Of a stretch of 64,000 bases of DNA, positions 1-9,867 are shown piece by piece (the stretch's first letter is position 1; the number at the start of each line of letters is the position of its first letter). The notes under the pieces are model-generated. The model ran no database searches. It was not told the DNA's origin and saw only the letters and a list, made by a program, of their open reading frames with translations. The DNA comes from Anaeramoeba flamelloides (Eukaryota; Metamonada; Anaeramoebidae). Where the stretch lies: contig JANTQA010000070.1 in the NCBI GenBank assembly GCA_027625915.1, forward strand, positions 9,553,001 through 9,617,000. The letters are read 5' to 3'. Made by a program: the position numbers and the translations under genes.

Positions 1-2
1 TT

Positions 3-392
3 GAACAATTAAACGATCTTAAATTGACACTCACATTCTTGAATTCAAAGAAAAAAAACAAACTTGAACAAAAAAAATTAACAAAAAAAGCAATTGAAGA
101 AATGAAAACCAGACTCAAGAAATTGAATGAAAAAAATATAAAACAGAACATTGAAGAGCTACAAAAAATGAAAAAACAATTAAACCACCAAAGTAAAGAA
201 GAATCAAAGATTTTAAAAGAAGAAATTGACTCTTTGGATCAATTATTCAAAAAAAATAAAAAGTTAAAAAGTGTTCTTCGTTCAGAAATAAGTAAGAAAC
301 TTTTTCTCTTTTTTTTTATTTTTATTTTTTTTTTATTCTCAATTTTAGACCAAGAAAAAAATAGTTTCACACTTCTTCAACAAAGTGTTTAA
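3..392 (+). CDS. Coiled-coil protein, 3' part (may be the 5' exons of the RasGEF gene)
   Basis: The frame is open to the left edge, so the start lies outside the window. It encodes a Lys/Glu/Leu-rich coiled coil without a recognisable domain. A canonical short intron fits 289-348 (GTAAGA ... TTTTAG); its removal keeps the frame, which then ends in TAA at 390-392. An alternative is that this is the N-terminal coiled coil of the RasGEF protein that follows. A donor at 385 (phase 1), or the one at 289, would splice in phase to an acceptor at 787-788, where a second coiled-coil frame resumes at 789. I see the matching phases and matching coiled-coil composition; that it is a single gene is inference. 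No function can be assigned from this piece alone. Confidence 0.6.
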   Translation, partial: EQLNDLKLTLTFLNSKKKNKLEQKKLTKKAIEEMKTRLKKLNEKNIKQNIEELQKMKKQLNHQSKEESKILKEEIDSLDQLFKKNKKLKSVLRSEISKKLFLFFFIFIFFLFSILDQEKNSFTLLQQSV

Positions 393-512
393 ATGAAATA
401 AAAGAAAAATAAAAAAAAAAAAATAAAAAAAAAAAATGAAAAGAAATTTCGGTTGTTACAGTTATTTAAAAAAACTGATTAACCAAAGGTCAATCAAAGG
501 TGTTAACCAAAC

Positions 513-554
513 TGTTTGAGTCAAATTGTTAGAGTCAAATTGTTTGAGCCAAAC
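513..554 (+). repeat. Three-copy 14-mer tandem repeat
   Basis: Three consecutive 14-mers, tgtttgagtcaaat, tgttagagtcaaat and tgtttgagccaaac, occupy 513-554. They lie in the stretch between the left coiled-coil frame and the RasGEF exon at 789. That 393-788 stretch also holds a short antisense frame (582-794) without recognisable similarity. Confidence 0.6.
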
Positions 555-788
555 TCTAAAGCAGTTGGTGAATAACTTTTTTCAAAATCTTTTTGTAATC
601 ACTTTTTTCAAAACCAACTTTCTTTTAAGATTTACCTTGGGCAATTCAACAACCAAGTTTCCATCCTTTTCTGATGCCTTCAAGATTTGTTGCTGATATT
701 TTTTCTTCTCTTGTTTACCTATATTTTTCTTCTCGGAATACAAACCAAAAACCTTTCTTTGTTTTTTTTTGACCAAACAACTCCAAAG

Positions 789-3590
789 GATCACTAAGGG
801 ACGTTTCTCGTGAAAAAAAAAAAGAATTCAAAATCATTGAAACCAAAAAACTGAAGCTAATTGAAAAATACGGAAACTCTAAAAGCAATATTTTTGAATT
901 AGAAGACAAAGCAGACGTTTTATTAGAAAGCCTCAAAAGGGAAAATAACAGAGTTCAAGAACTAGAAAAAATTAGGGGCTTTTCGGGAAATCAGCTCAAA
1001 AGCAGCAAGGAACTTTCACAAAAAGATCAAAACAATTACGGCGCTTGGGTTTCGAAATTAATGAACGACCACCCACATTTGCTTTTGCTGAGGGAAAGGC
1101 TCCGGCCATGTTTAAAAGTCAAATCGTTTTCTCTACTTACAAACACAAGACAATACCAATCTCCAAATCTTCTTCCCAAAGACGCAGTTAGCCAACTGAT
1201 TATGCAACACTACGAATTCCAAGGAAAACCCAAAATCAGAAAATTTATTGAATTTACTACAGGAACAAAATGTTTGTTTTTTACTTTTTTCTGTTTTTCG
1301 AGATAAATTTTTTGGTTTCTCTTTTTTTTTAATTTTACAACCATTTTAGAAAAGTGTGTACAAAATAGTTTTCAAAACTGTCTACAAAACCATTTGACAA
1401 ACTCAAAATTAACGTCTTTTCAGAAATTGTAAATATGTAACTTCTGACAGGGATGGTGTACTTTTAAACAATTTTTCTTCTCTTTTGATTTGTAAAATAA
1501 TAATATTGCGAACTGCATTTTCCATGTGAAACCGAAGAAAAATTTGAATAATTCAAGTAAAGCCATTTTAAAAAAGAGAGTACTTTTTTTTTTATTTATG
1601 AGCTTGTCAGAATTAAAACCTTTTTAAAAGTTAGCTATTTTAATAAAGTGAAAACTTTTTTTTAATAAAAGTGCTTTCCTTTAGACTACAGCCTCTACCA
1701 CCACGCTTAAAGATTTAACCTTCACTTTTTTAAAACACAAAACTTTAAAAAAGTTTTAATTCAGAAAAAGTTTTCACTTTTTTTTTTTTTTTTTTAGTAT
1801 TGAAGAGAGGTGATTCAACAAAATTACCTCCTGTTTGCCGTTAGCTTTTCTTGAGTTTTCTGTTTATGAGTAAAGTGTTCTAGGTTTTTTTTTACTTTTG
1901 GAAATAAACAGAAAATTTATCAAAATTTTCGGTTTATTTTGAAAAATAAAAAAAACCTAACGAAAATCAATAGATTTTCGAAATAAAATAGAAAACCTCA
2001 AAAAAAGCTAGGCACTCGACGGCACTTTACATTAGTTTTTTTTTTTTTTTAAATTTGAGAAATAAAACGAAAATTTCAAAAATTTTCGATATATTTCTTA
2101 AATTAAAAAAAATCGCCGTTAGGTTTTCTTGAGTTTTCTATTTTATTTGTGAAGTGTTCTAGGTTTTTTTGAGGTTTTCTATTTTATTTCGAAAATCTAT
2201 TGATTTTCGTTAGGTTTTTTTTATTTTTCAAAATAAACCGAAAATTTTGATAAATTTTCTGTTTATTTCCAAAAGTAAAAAAAAACCTAGAACACTTTAC
2301 AAATAAAATAGAAAACTCAAAAAAACCTCACGAAAATCTATTGATTTTTGGAATAAACAGAAAGCTAAAAAAAACTTATGGTCCTTTTTCAATTCTTGTT
2401 AGCTTTTCCAAAATTCAAAAGAATGGAGAAAAATCAAAGATTTTACTCAATTCTTTTGAATTCTGGAAAACCTATGCACTTTACTACAAGCTTTTTTTAA
2501 TTTAAGAAATAAAAAGAAAATTTAATAAATTTTCTTTTTATCTTCTTAAGGGATTAGCGTCTACCAAGGAGAAGCCTAAGATCAAAGTATGCCGTTATTG
2601 GGTGTAAATCACATTAGTGTGCTATGGTTCAAATTCTCTAAAAAATTGATTAGTCAAGTAAGTAATATTTGTGATATCCCATCAATTAAAAATGATCCAT
2701 TGTATTAGTAAAAAATTAGCATTTCGCTACAAATTTAAAGGTTGAATTATCAATATTCAGAACTTCCAAGTTGTAAAATATCTTTCTTAAATTTGTGGTG
2801 AAATGTAGATTAGTTGCTAAAAAATTCAATTTTTTGAAAAAATTAAATAATTAACCTATAGATTTTTTTGATAAATTATTTCTGAAATATTGGAAACATA
2901 TTGATGTTATAATTAACTTTATCAAAAGGAAAACAAAATTAATTAGTCTTTGGGTTTTTATGTTGATGATTATTGAGCTAATCTTTGAAATTAAAAAATT
3001 CAAAAAAATAGTTACTTTTGGAAGGTTATAATATGAATTATATAATACTATCATACTGCTATTTCGATTTTCTATTTTTAGACTTGGAAAAGGAATTAAA
3101 AAAAAATTTCAAAAATGAAAATTTTTAATTGTGCTCATTAGTAAAAAATGTAATAATTTATTGTGCAATAAGATTTATAATAGATTTTTTAGATTCACAG
3201 AAACTAATTGAGCCATGGCTCACTAATACCATTTACACCGAATCACAAAATACTTTGATTATACAGAAATCTATGGTGACGTTAATCCATTAAATTAAAA
3301 AAAAATCACAGCACTCTACGGCACTTCCTGAAACCCTAAAATATATATTTTAGCAGGGAAGTAATTTTTAGTGAATAACTTCTTTTCACTAATAACTCAA
3401 TATTACCTGATATTGAATTGCATCACAAATTTTTTTGCAAAAAATAATTTTGAAAAAAATTCAAAAATGTTACAGTTTGATTAAAAATTGATTAGTGATT
3501 AAATTTTCTTAATTTGTTGTTCTTACATTTTGTATATTTTTTAACAATCTGAAAAATAAAAATTAAATAACATAATTCCAATTACTGATT

Positions 3591-3623
<33 letters not shown>

Positions 3624-6600
3624 CATTCATTGATATAAATAATATTTAAACCAAAATCTCATTTTCATATCTTTTTTCATTTTTAATAAATTTATTGTAC
3701 AGATCGACCAATTAAAGTAAATCAAAGCCCTGTCATTGCACTTTTATTACTTGCCCTTCGAGATGGAAATTTGATCTCAGATTTTATCAACTATCAAAAA
3801 AAAGATAAACATTCTGATCGAAAAATTGAGACAAATAATTTAAAAGAAAGCGAAAGAACATTACCAATAGAAGCAGAATCAATAATTTCTGATACAAGTA
3901 TCTGGGACGAACCACAAGATAATCCAAATAATATTGTTTTTAACGATCAAAATGATCAAAATTCACAGAATAAAAATTCGTATCTTAGAATTGAATCAAT
4001 TAATCAAAATAAAATAATTGAACATTTAATTCCTGACCATGAAATAACAGGTACCTTCTTTCTAATTTTTATATTCTATGACCATTTCTCCTTTTACTCT
4101 TTTAATAATCTTTTGATCTATTATTCATTCATTTATTCCTTTTCGTTTCACAAATTTCAATCTATCTATATATTATTATTTATTATATAATTTCAAAAAT
4201 CTACATAGATATAAGATTTTTACATACAATAATTCTAACATATGAAAGATTTATTCATCCAAAAAAATTATTTTTTAAATTAGTTCAACGTTATGAAGTA
4301 CCAGAACCAAAAACACCATTTGCTAATAAAGAGGAAGAAGAACAATTTAAAAATAAAAAAAAGATAATTGTGAAAAATGTTTTGTTTGTGTTAGAAGCTT
4401 GGATTAAACAATCATTTTCAGATCTTAGTCCCCAATTAATTAAAATGATCATAACATTTTTAAAAAACCAAGTGTCAATCAAATTTAGGAAATTTTCAAC
4501 TCTTTTATTAAATCAAATTAATATTTTAGAAAAATCTCCATTCAAAATCTTTAAAAAAAATTCTAAAAAGAATAATACCAAAAAAAAAATTCCAAGTCTT
4601 GTTTTACCAAAGAATATTTTTTCTCAAAATCTTAAATTATCTGATATTTCTGAAAGTGAATTTGCAAGACAATTAACACTAATACGATTTCAAAAATTTA
4701 GATCAATTTCTGTAAGTTTTATTTTATTCTTTATTAATTTTTTTTTTTTTATTTTTTTTTTTAAAAAAGCGCCTATTACTTCAAGATTTCAAAAATAAAG
4801 TATTAGTAAAAGATAACTTTTCAAGATAGATTTAAAGTGGATTTGAACCAAAAATACCACCACTTGAACCACTTTATACCCCCTTACATCTTCTATTTAT
4901 ATAATACTTATTCCCACTCAGCTTTAATACACGATAAAATAAAAACAAAAAGGAAAGAAAAGGGAGGAACTCAAAAATCAAAAAAAGCAAAGTTCAAAAA
5001 AAAAAAAATCTATTTTGAAACACTCTATTCATAAAACGATTGACAAAAAATAGAATATTTTGCCACAAAGAATTCACAACAAAATTAATTTATGGAATGG
5101 TTGTTACCAAAAGTGCTGGGCCATCTGAACTTGTTTGATACCTATTTGAACCAATCTAAAATTTTATTTGTTACAGATGTTTTCACAAGATTATTTGTGA
5201 ATTGGTAACATAAAATTCACAAAATGGAAAAATGGTTGAAAGTGAGTAGACTTATAGTTTAATCAATAATTAAACAAATCAATTTTTATTTTTTACTTTT
5301 TGTGAACTCTTATGTAAAATTCTTTTTGTGCGAACAATCAAAATGAAAATGCTGTGATTTAATAACAAAAAAAAAAAAAAAAAAAAAATATTAGTTCAGA
5401 GGTTATTTTGCTATCTACAAAAAGTATTTTAAAATTTAATTTATATTCAATATTACAATAAAAAGATAATTTTATAATTATATTTCAAAAAATAAAAAGA
5501 ATATCAATTGCTAATTCCTTAAAAAAATGTTGTTTTTTCATATGGAATTGCCAAGTCTATGAAAACAATCGCAGAATCTGGATATCTGAATTAAAAAAAA
5601 TTAATATATTTAATATATTAAAAAATAATAAAATTATTAAAAATATTATTATAAAAAAAGATTCATCATGTTTATTAGAAATAGTGGGTAATAAACTTAT
5701 TTTCGAGTCTTTTATATAATTTCTAAATAAAAATTTAGGAATTCCGTAGAGTGCCGTAGAGTGCAATAGAGTGTCTAGGTTTTACAGAATTCACAAGAAT
5801 TGAGTAAAATATTAGATTTTTCTCTATTCTTTTAAATTCTGGAAAATATAACGTCAATTTTTTTTAATTCTTGTTTTTGATTCAAAAATCTCCAGATTTT
5901 ACGGATCAACAGAAAACTCTGGAAAACCTAACGTGAAGTGCCGTCAAGTGCCGTAGAGTGCCTAGGTTTTCTTGAGGTTTTCTGTTTGATTTGTTAAATC
6001 TATCGATTTTCGTTAGGTTTTTTTTACTTTAGAAATAAACCGAAAATTTTAATAAATTTTCTGTTTATTTCTAAAGTAAAAAAAACCTAGAACACTTCAC
6101 AAAGTAAATAGAAAACTCAAAAAAGCCTAACAAAAATCTTTATTAATTTTACAAATAAACAGAAAACTCAAGAAAACCTAACGGAGCTTTTCCAGAATTT
6201 AAAAGAATAGAGTAAAATCAATGATTTTTCACAATTCTTTTAAATTCTGGAAAAGCTAACGACGGTTTTTTTTACTTTAAGAAATAAACAGAAAATTTTC
6301 AAAAATTTTCTTTTTATTTCTCAAATTAAAAAAAACCCAACGGCAAACAAAAGGGGTTAATAACTCCTCCCTTAAATAATAAAAAAAAAAAAAAAAAGTT
6401 TTTTTTTCTTTAATAATTAAAACACCAAAAATACCATTACGATTTCCATGTTGATCATATGTATGTATAGTTCTGGTAAGACAATTTAAGAAAGATAAAA
6501 ATAATCTAACACAAATACTTAATTTCATTTATTATTAATTCATAAAAAAATCAATAAAAGCATTTTTAAAATTAATTTATACTTTTATTAAACTATTTTT

Positions 6601-7359
6601 AAACAAGGAAAATTTTTTTAATATAATTCATTTTAAATTTATTATAATTTTGGTCTCTCTCGCTATATATATATATAATAAAATATTAAATACATGTAAT
6701 AGCCTTTAACATTAACAACCCAATCTTGGCAAAAAGAAAGACTAAAACATAAAGCAAAAAATTTATTACTAATGATCCATGAATTTAATCAACTATCAAA
6801 TTATATTACACATAAAATTGTATCCCCAGTAACAATTAAACAAAGAATTAAGCAACTGATAAGATTTATTAAGATGGGACAAGAATTTTTAAATATCCAC
6901 AATTTTGATGGGTTAATGATCATAATTGCTGGATTAAGGGATTCCTCAGTAAATAGGTTAAAACATACCCAAAGAGAAATCCCTGTACAATACCAAAAAA
7001 CTTATGAAGAATTACTTCAAATAACTGATAGCCTTCAAAATTATTCAAAATTAAAGCGTGCAATTCAAAATGCTCCAAAGCCCTGTTTGCCTCACATTGG
7101 AATGTATCTTACAGATATTACATTAATTTCAGATAGCACACCAGATAAGCTTAACGGATTAATAAATTTTTCCAAATTAAGATCATTACACAAAGTTATT
7201 TTCCCTTTAGAAATGTGTAAACAAGTGCAATATAATTTTTTCCCCATTTGGCAAATACAACAATTATTTAATTCAATAAAATCTTATAATTCAAAAAAAT
7301 TATATCAAATAAGTTTGAAAAATGAACCAAGAAATGTTAGTCGTTCAGAAATTAAATAA
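789..7359 (+). CDS. Ras guanine-nucleotide exchange factor (REM + RasGEF catalytic domain)
   Basis: This protein should load GTP onto a Ras-family GTPase at membranes. Reconstructed exons are 789-1271, 3703-4050, 4209-4711 and 6703-7359; each junction is GT-AG and the phases agree (1, 1, 0). Exon 1 encodes a coiled coil and a LisH-like stretch (QLIMQHYEFQGKPKIRKF). Exons 2-3 hold the RasGEF_N (REM) domain, seen in LIPDHEIT, LTYERF and KNVLFVLEAWI. The end of exon 3 (ESEFARQLTLIRFQKFRSIS) joins exon 4 (PLTLTTQSWQKERLKHKA) with exactly the residue spacing of RasGEF domains, followed by MIHEFNQLSNYI and the helical-hairpin region to TAA at 7357-7359. The true start is uncertain and may lie left of the window through the frame at 3-392. 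Introns 1 and 3 are 2431 and 1991 nt and full of repeats, whereas intron 2 is 158 nt. No inactivating change was seen. Confidence 0.85.
1873..2303. repeat. Foldback element with about 140-nt near-perfect arms
   Basis: The segment at 1873-2010 is repeated in reverse complement at 2160-2303, almost base for base. Each arm is itself a chain of small palindromes, including cgaaaatcaatagattttcg and its partner cgaaaatctattgattttcg. The roughly 150-nt spacer also folds. A single strand could form a long cruciform or hairpin. No reading frame is present. Confidence 0.85.
2390..2546. repeat. Two further hairpin modules
   Basis: Around 2400-2470 a palindromic unit pairs ttccaaaattcaaaagaat with attcttttgaattctggaa. 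Around 2488-2546 a second unit pairs atttaagaaataaaaagaaa with its near-reverse complement. Both types recur at 5790-6345 and 8345-8650. Confidence 0.7.
2547..3292 (+). mobile_element. Non-autonomous TIR element (746 bp), copy 1
   Basis: The ends taagggattagcgtc and gacgttaatccatta are imperfect inverted repeats. The whole segment is homologous, in reverse orientation, to 38583-39344 inside PUF60 intron 2, with blocks such as atatctttcttaaatttgtgg shared. It holds no transposase frame. It looks like a MITE or deletion derivative of a DNA transposon; its age is unknown but divergence between the copies is considerable. Confidence 0.7.
5552..5745 (+). pseudogene. Decayed fragment of an unknown repeated protein family, copy 1
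   Basis: In one frame this reads YENNRRIWISELKKINI followed by KKDSSCLLEIVGNKLIFES, with one stop near the end. The same peptide, better preserved, is encoded on the minus strand at 58834-59025, and a worse copy lies at 23119-23340 (minus). Conservation at the amino-acid level says this was once coding. Both good copies abut an AGTGCCGT repeat through a shared ggaattc junction, so the fragment and motif probably moved together. I do not recognise the family. Confidence 0.55.
5746..5778 (+). repeat. AGTGCCGT short tandem repeat cluster
   Basis: The segment contains cgtagagtgccgtagagtgc and a degenerate third unit, ending at tctagg. A second cluster with agtgccgtcaagtgccgtag lies at 5931-5966. 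The same motif occurs in reverse at 2008-2030, 3309-3329 and 58789-58832, each time next to a hairpin module or decayed fragment. Confidence 0.7.
5790..6345. repeat. Hairpin-module array
   Basis: A run of consecutive imperfect palindromes of about 60-80 nt. One type pairs cttgaggttttctgttt with its complement around an aatcgatt-like centre. A second pairs ttccagaatttaaaagaat with attcttttaaattctggaa (about 6188-6256). A third pairs ctttaagaaataaacagaaa with its complement (about 6275-6335). The same types occur in the 1873-2546 and 8345-8650 regions in different orders. Confidence 0.75.
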
Positions 7360-7689
7360 TTTTGTTTTTTTTCTTTCCAGAATTGTGTCCCAATAATAAA
7401 AACAATATATTTTTTTTTTTAATTTCATATTTTTTTCTTCAATTCTTTTTCGTAAATTGATTTAAAATTAGAGAATTTAAAGAAATAAAATCATTTTTGA
7501 TAAATTGGCTGAATCTTATAATAGTTAAATAATTTTAATACGGTGAATTATCAAGTTAGATTAACTGAGATGGAAAAAAATTCTCTGAGTAACGATTATT
7601 TTTATCTTTTAATTTTTCTTTTGAATTAATCAGTTTTATTTTCAAAATTTCAAACAATTAATATGACCAGGGTTCACATTTTGATTCTT

Positions 7690-8230
7690 TTTTGAAAAAA
7701 ACCCAAAATAATTCTTTTTTCTTACAATTATAAATTTCAACTCATTTCTTGTTTACATTCTTTTTTACAAGGAATCACATCATTCTCAACATTTAATTAT
7801 TAATTATTTTTTTTTTTTTATTTTGAAAAGAATTTTATATTTCTCAAAACACTCAATATTTAAGGTTTTTCTTCTTGCGATTTTAGTTTTCATCGTCTTT
7901 TCATCAATCCTGAACTTTTTAAGTTTATTCCTGATAAGAAAATTATTTTTCTTTGAAATGTAATCAAAAGATTCTTTTTTTTTAATAGAGTTTGGTAACA
8001 CATAATAAATTCTTTTTTTGATTCTATAGAATCAGAATAAAATAATTTTTAATGTTTTAGAAAGATTAATCCTCAAAGGGACTTTAACAAGATGGAAATT
8101 GTTTGATAAAAATTGATTCCATTGGAATTATTTTAATATTATGATTCCAAATTTGAATTTTTGAGATTTTAAAAATTCCCAATATAGAATAATTTTGGGA
8201 ATTCTGAATATGACTATAATGTGATTAAAA
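7690..8230 (-). repeat. Dispersed repeat, copy 1 (pairs with 45905-46330)
   Basis: Read on the minus strand, this segment matches 45905-46330 on the plus strand with interrupted identity. Shared blocks include gaatcaaaaaaagaatt, followed by gttaccaaa and, further on, gaaatataaaattctttt. Neither copy keeps a clear frame, so this is either a decayed transposon or a decayed gene pair. Confidence 0.6.
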
Positions 8231-8344
8231 AAATAGTTTTTTTGAGATTTAATTTTTCACTTCAAAAAGGATTGCCAAAATATGTAATTGAAATTTAATA
8301 GAATTGGCTTTAAAAAACTCGATTTTTTTTAGTTGTTAACTAGT

Positions 8345-8650
8345 AAAGGTGATTGAACAAAATTACACGCTTTTTACAGTCAAGTATTCTTGAGTTTTCA
8401 GTTTATTTGTAAAATCAATAGATTTCCCAAATAAAACAGAAAACCTCAAGAAAAGGCTTATGTTTTTCCAGAATTTATAAGAATTGAGAAAATTCAAAGA
8501 TTTTGCTCTATTCTTTTCAATTCTGAAAAATGTTTGCTAGTTTTTTTTAATTTTAAAAATTAAAAAAATTCTAAATATGTTTTTCTTGAGTTTTTCGTTT
8601 TATCTGTAAAATTATCGATTTTTTAAATAAAGAGTTAATTCAAAATAAGC
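8345..8650. repeat. Degraded hairpin-module array
   Basis: Inverted arms cttgagttttcagtttattt and aaataaaacagaaaacctc flank an aatagatt centre. They are followed by a ttccagaatttataagaatt / attcttttcaattctgaaaa hairpin and a weaker third unit. These are the module types of the RasGEF introns, here intergenic. Confidence 0.65.
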
Positions 8651-9567
8651 TAATGGTAACAAAAAGGTATCAAAAACTAAGTATTTAAAATAAAAAACAG
8701 TTTATAATTTTTGAACTAGTAAATTTTTTTGGTTTAGTATAAACTAACATTACTAATAATTTATTTTCATTAAAATAAACCATTTTATAATTGACAAATA
8801 ATTTACAAATTCTTGAAACCAATTTTTACAATAAATATGAAAACATTGTCAAAAAACCAAAAATTTCAAAAACTTTTGTTCTATTAAATTATATATTTTT
8901 TATTAAAAAATAAAGTTTAAAAATCAATAGACTCAAATACAATTAATCTAAAATTTCTTTTTAATATATAGAACTAATACTTTTAGTAAACACCCTATAT
9001 GTAATTTATAAGGGAAAACAAGATATATGAAGTTTCTTTAAAAGTACTTGTGATAATACAAAATCACTAAATCACTCTTTTGGAAAAATACCAAAACTAT
9101 GATCATACTAAACATTATCTTTGAGAGAAAAATGATAATTTTTCAAACAACTGATGTTTTTGGCAAGAGTGCTTATTGACAATATAGTAAGAGAAAAAGA
9201 AAGCCAATAACAAAATTTTTTATTTAAAAAGTATTTCAAGTTTATTTGATCCTTATTCTATGTGTAGACAATAATATCATTCTGTAAAACTTGAATATTT
9301 TTCAATTAATTCCAGAAAAAACACTAAAAAAACAAGTATAATAGGACTTGGGAAATAAACCAACACTCATTTAAAACTCTATGTTATACATTAAAAATAA
9401 CTGCTGTACAATACTTGAAATGCCGATTTTGCTTTTATGTGTTGGATGAAAATGTTTCTCTCCTAATTTTATTTAAAAGCATCCACAATTTCATTTTTTT
9501 TAAATTTTCATTTCTCGTAATTTAGCTTTTCAGAAAAAAGATTGCGATTGAAATAGTCAATTCGAAA

Positions 9568-9827
9568 ATGTCTTTTCAGCTTTTTGATGATCAAAAAATC
9601 TTAAGTTCAAACTGTGAGCCAACATCTTTAGCTACAAGCCAAGGCCAAAATGCCTTTGTTTCAACTGTTGAAAACGAAATAAAAGTGTTTCCTGCAAATA
9701 ACCAATTTCAATTCCATTACTTTCTCAAGACTATCGGACACGCACAAAAAATAATTCAATTGAACAAACAGTAATTGTTTCTTTTTTTTTTTATTCAGAG
9801 TAACATTCTTTTGATTTCAAAAGGATG

Positions 9828-9867
<40 letters not shown>

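Larger units (their letters stand above)
1272..3702 (+). other. RasGEF intron 1, 2.43 kb, repeat-filled
   Basis: The donor at 1272 follows a phase-1 T, and the acceptor AG at 3701-3702 precedes AT, giving a TAT codon and continuing the protein as GTKYRPIKVNQ. The intron holds a copy of the ggaggtaattttgttgaatc repeat (1801-1838, reverse), a long foldback (1873-2303), further hairpin modules (2390-2546), a terminal-inverted-repeat element (2547-3292), an AGTGCCGT-type motif (3309-3329, reverse) and a 25-nt A run near 3598. No coding sequence is seen inside it. Confidence 0.75.
4712..6702 (+). other. RasGEF intron 3, 1.99 kb, repeat-filled
   Basis: The donor GTAAGT at 4712 and acceptor TAG at 6700-6702 are both phase 0, and the flanking residues reproduce RasGEF family spacing exactly. 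It contains a decayed protein fragment (5552-5745), two AGTGCCGT repeat clusters (5746-5778 and 5931-5966) and a hairpin-module array (5790-6345). The short frame at 4837-5034 lies inside this intron and is not needed for the protein. Confidence 0.8.
7360..9567. other. Intergenic region between RasGEF and HPS3
   Basis: No gene is supported. It contains a dispersed repeat (7690-8230) and a degraded hairpin array (8345-8650). The remainder is AT-rich sequence with no recognised signal. The short minus frame at 7804-8001 lies inside the dispersed repeat. Confidence 0.6.

Noticed and set aside
513-554. CRISPR-like short repeats
   Set aside because: The three units are directly adjacent without spacers, and the window is eukaryotic.
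2610-2640. tRNA-like B-box word (ggttcaaattc) in the TIR element, suggesting a SINE
   Set aside because: No matching A box or cloverleaf could be built, and the element has inverted ends rather than a poly-A tail.
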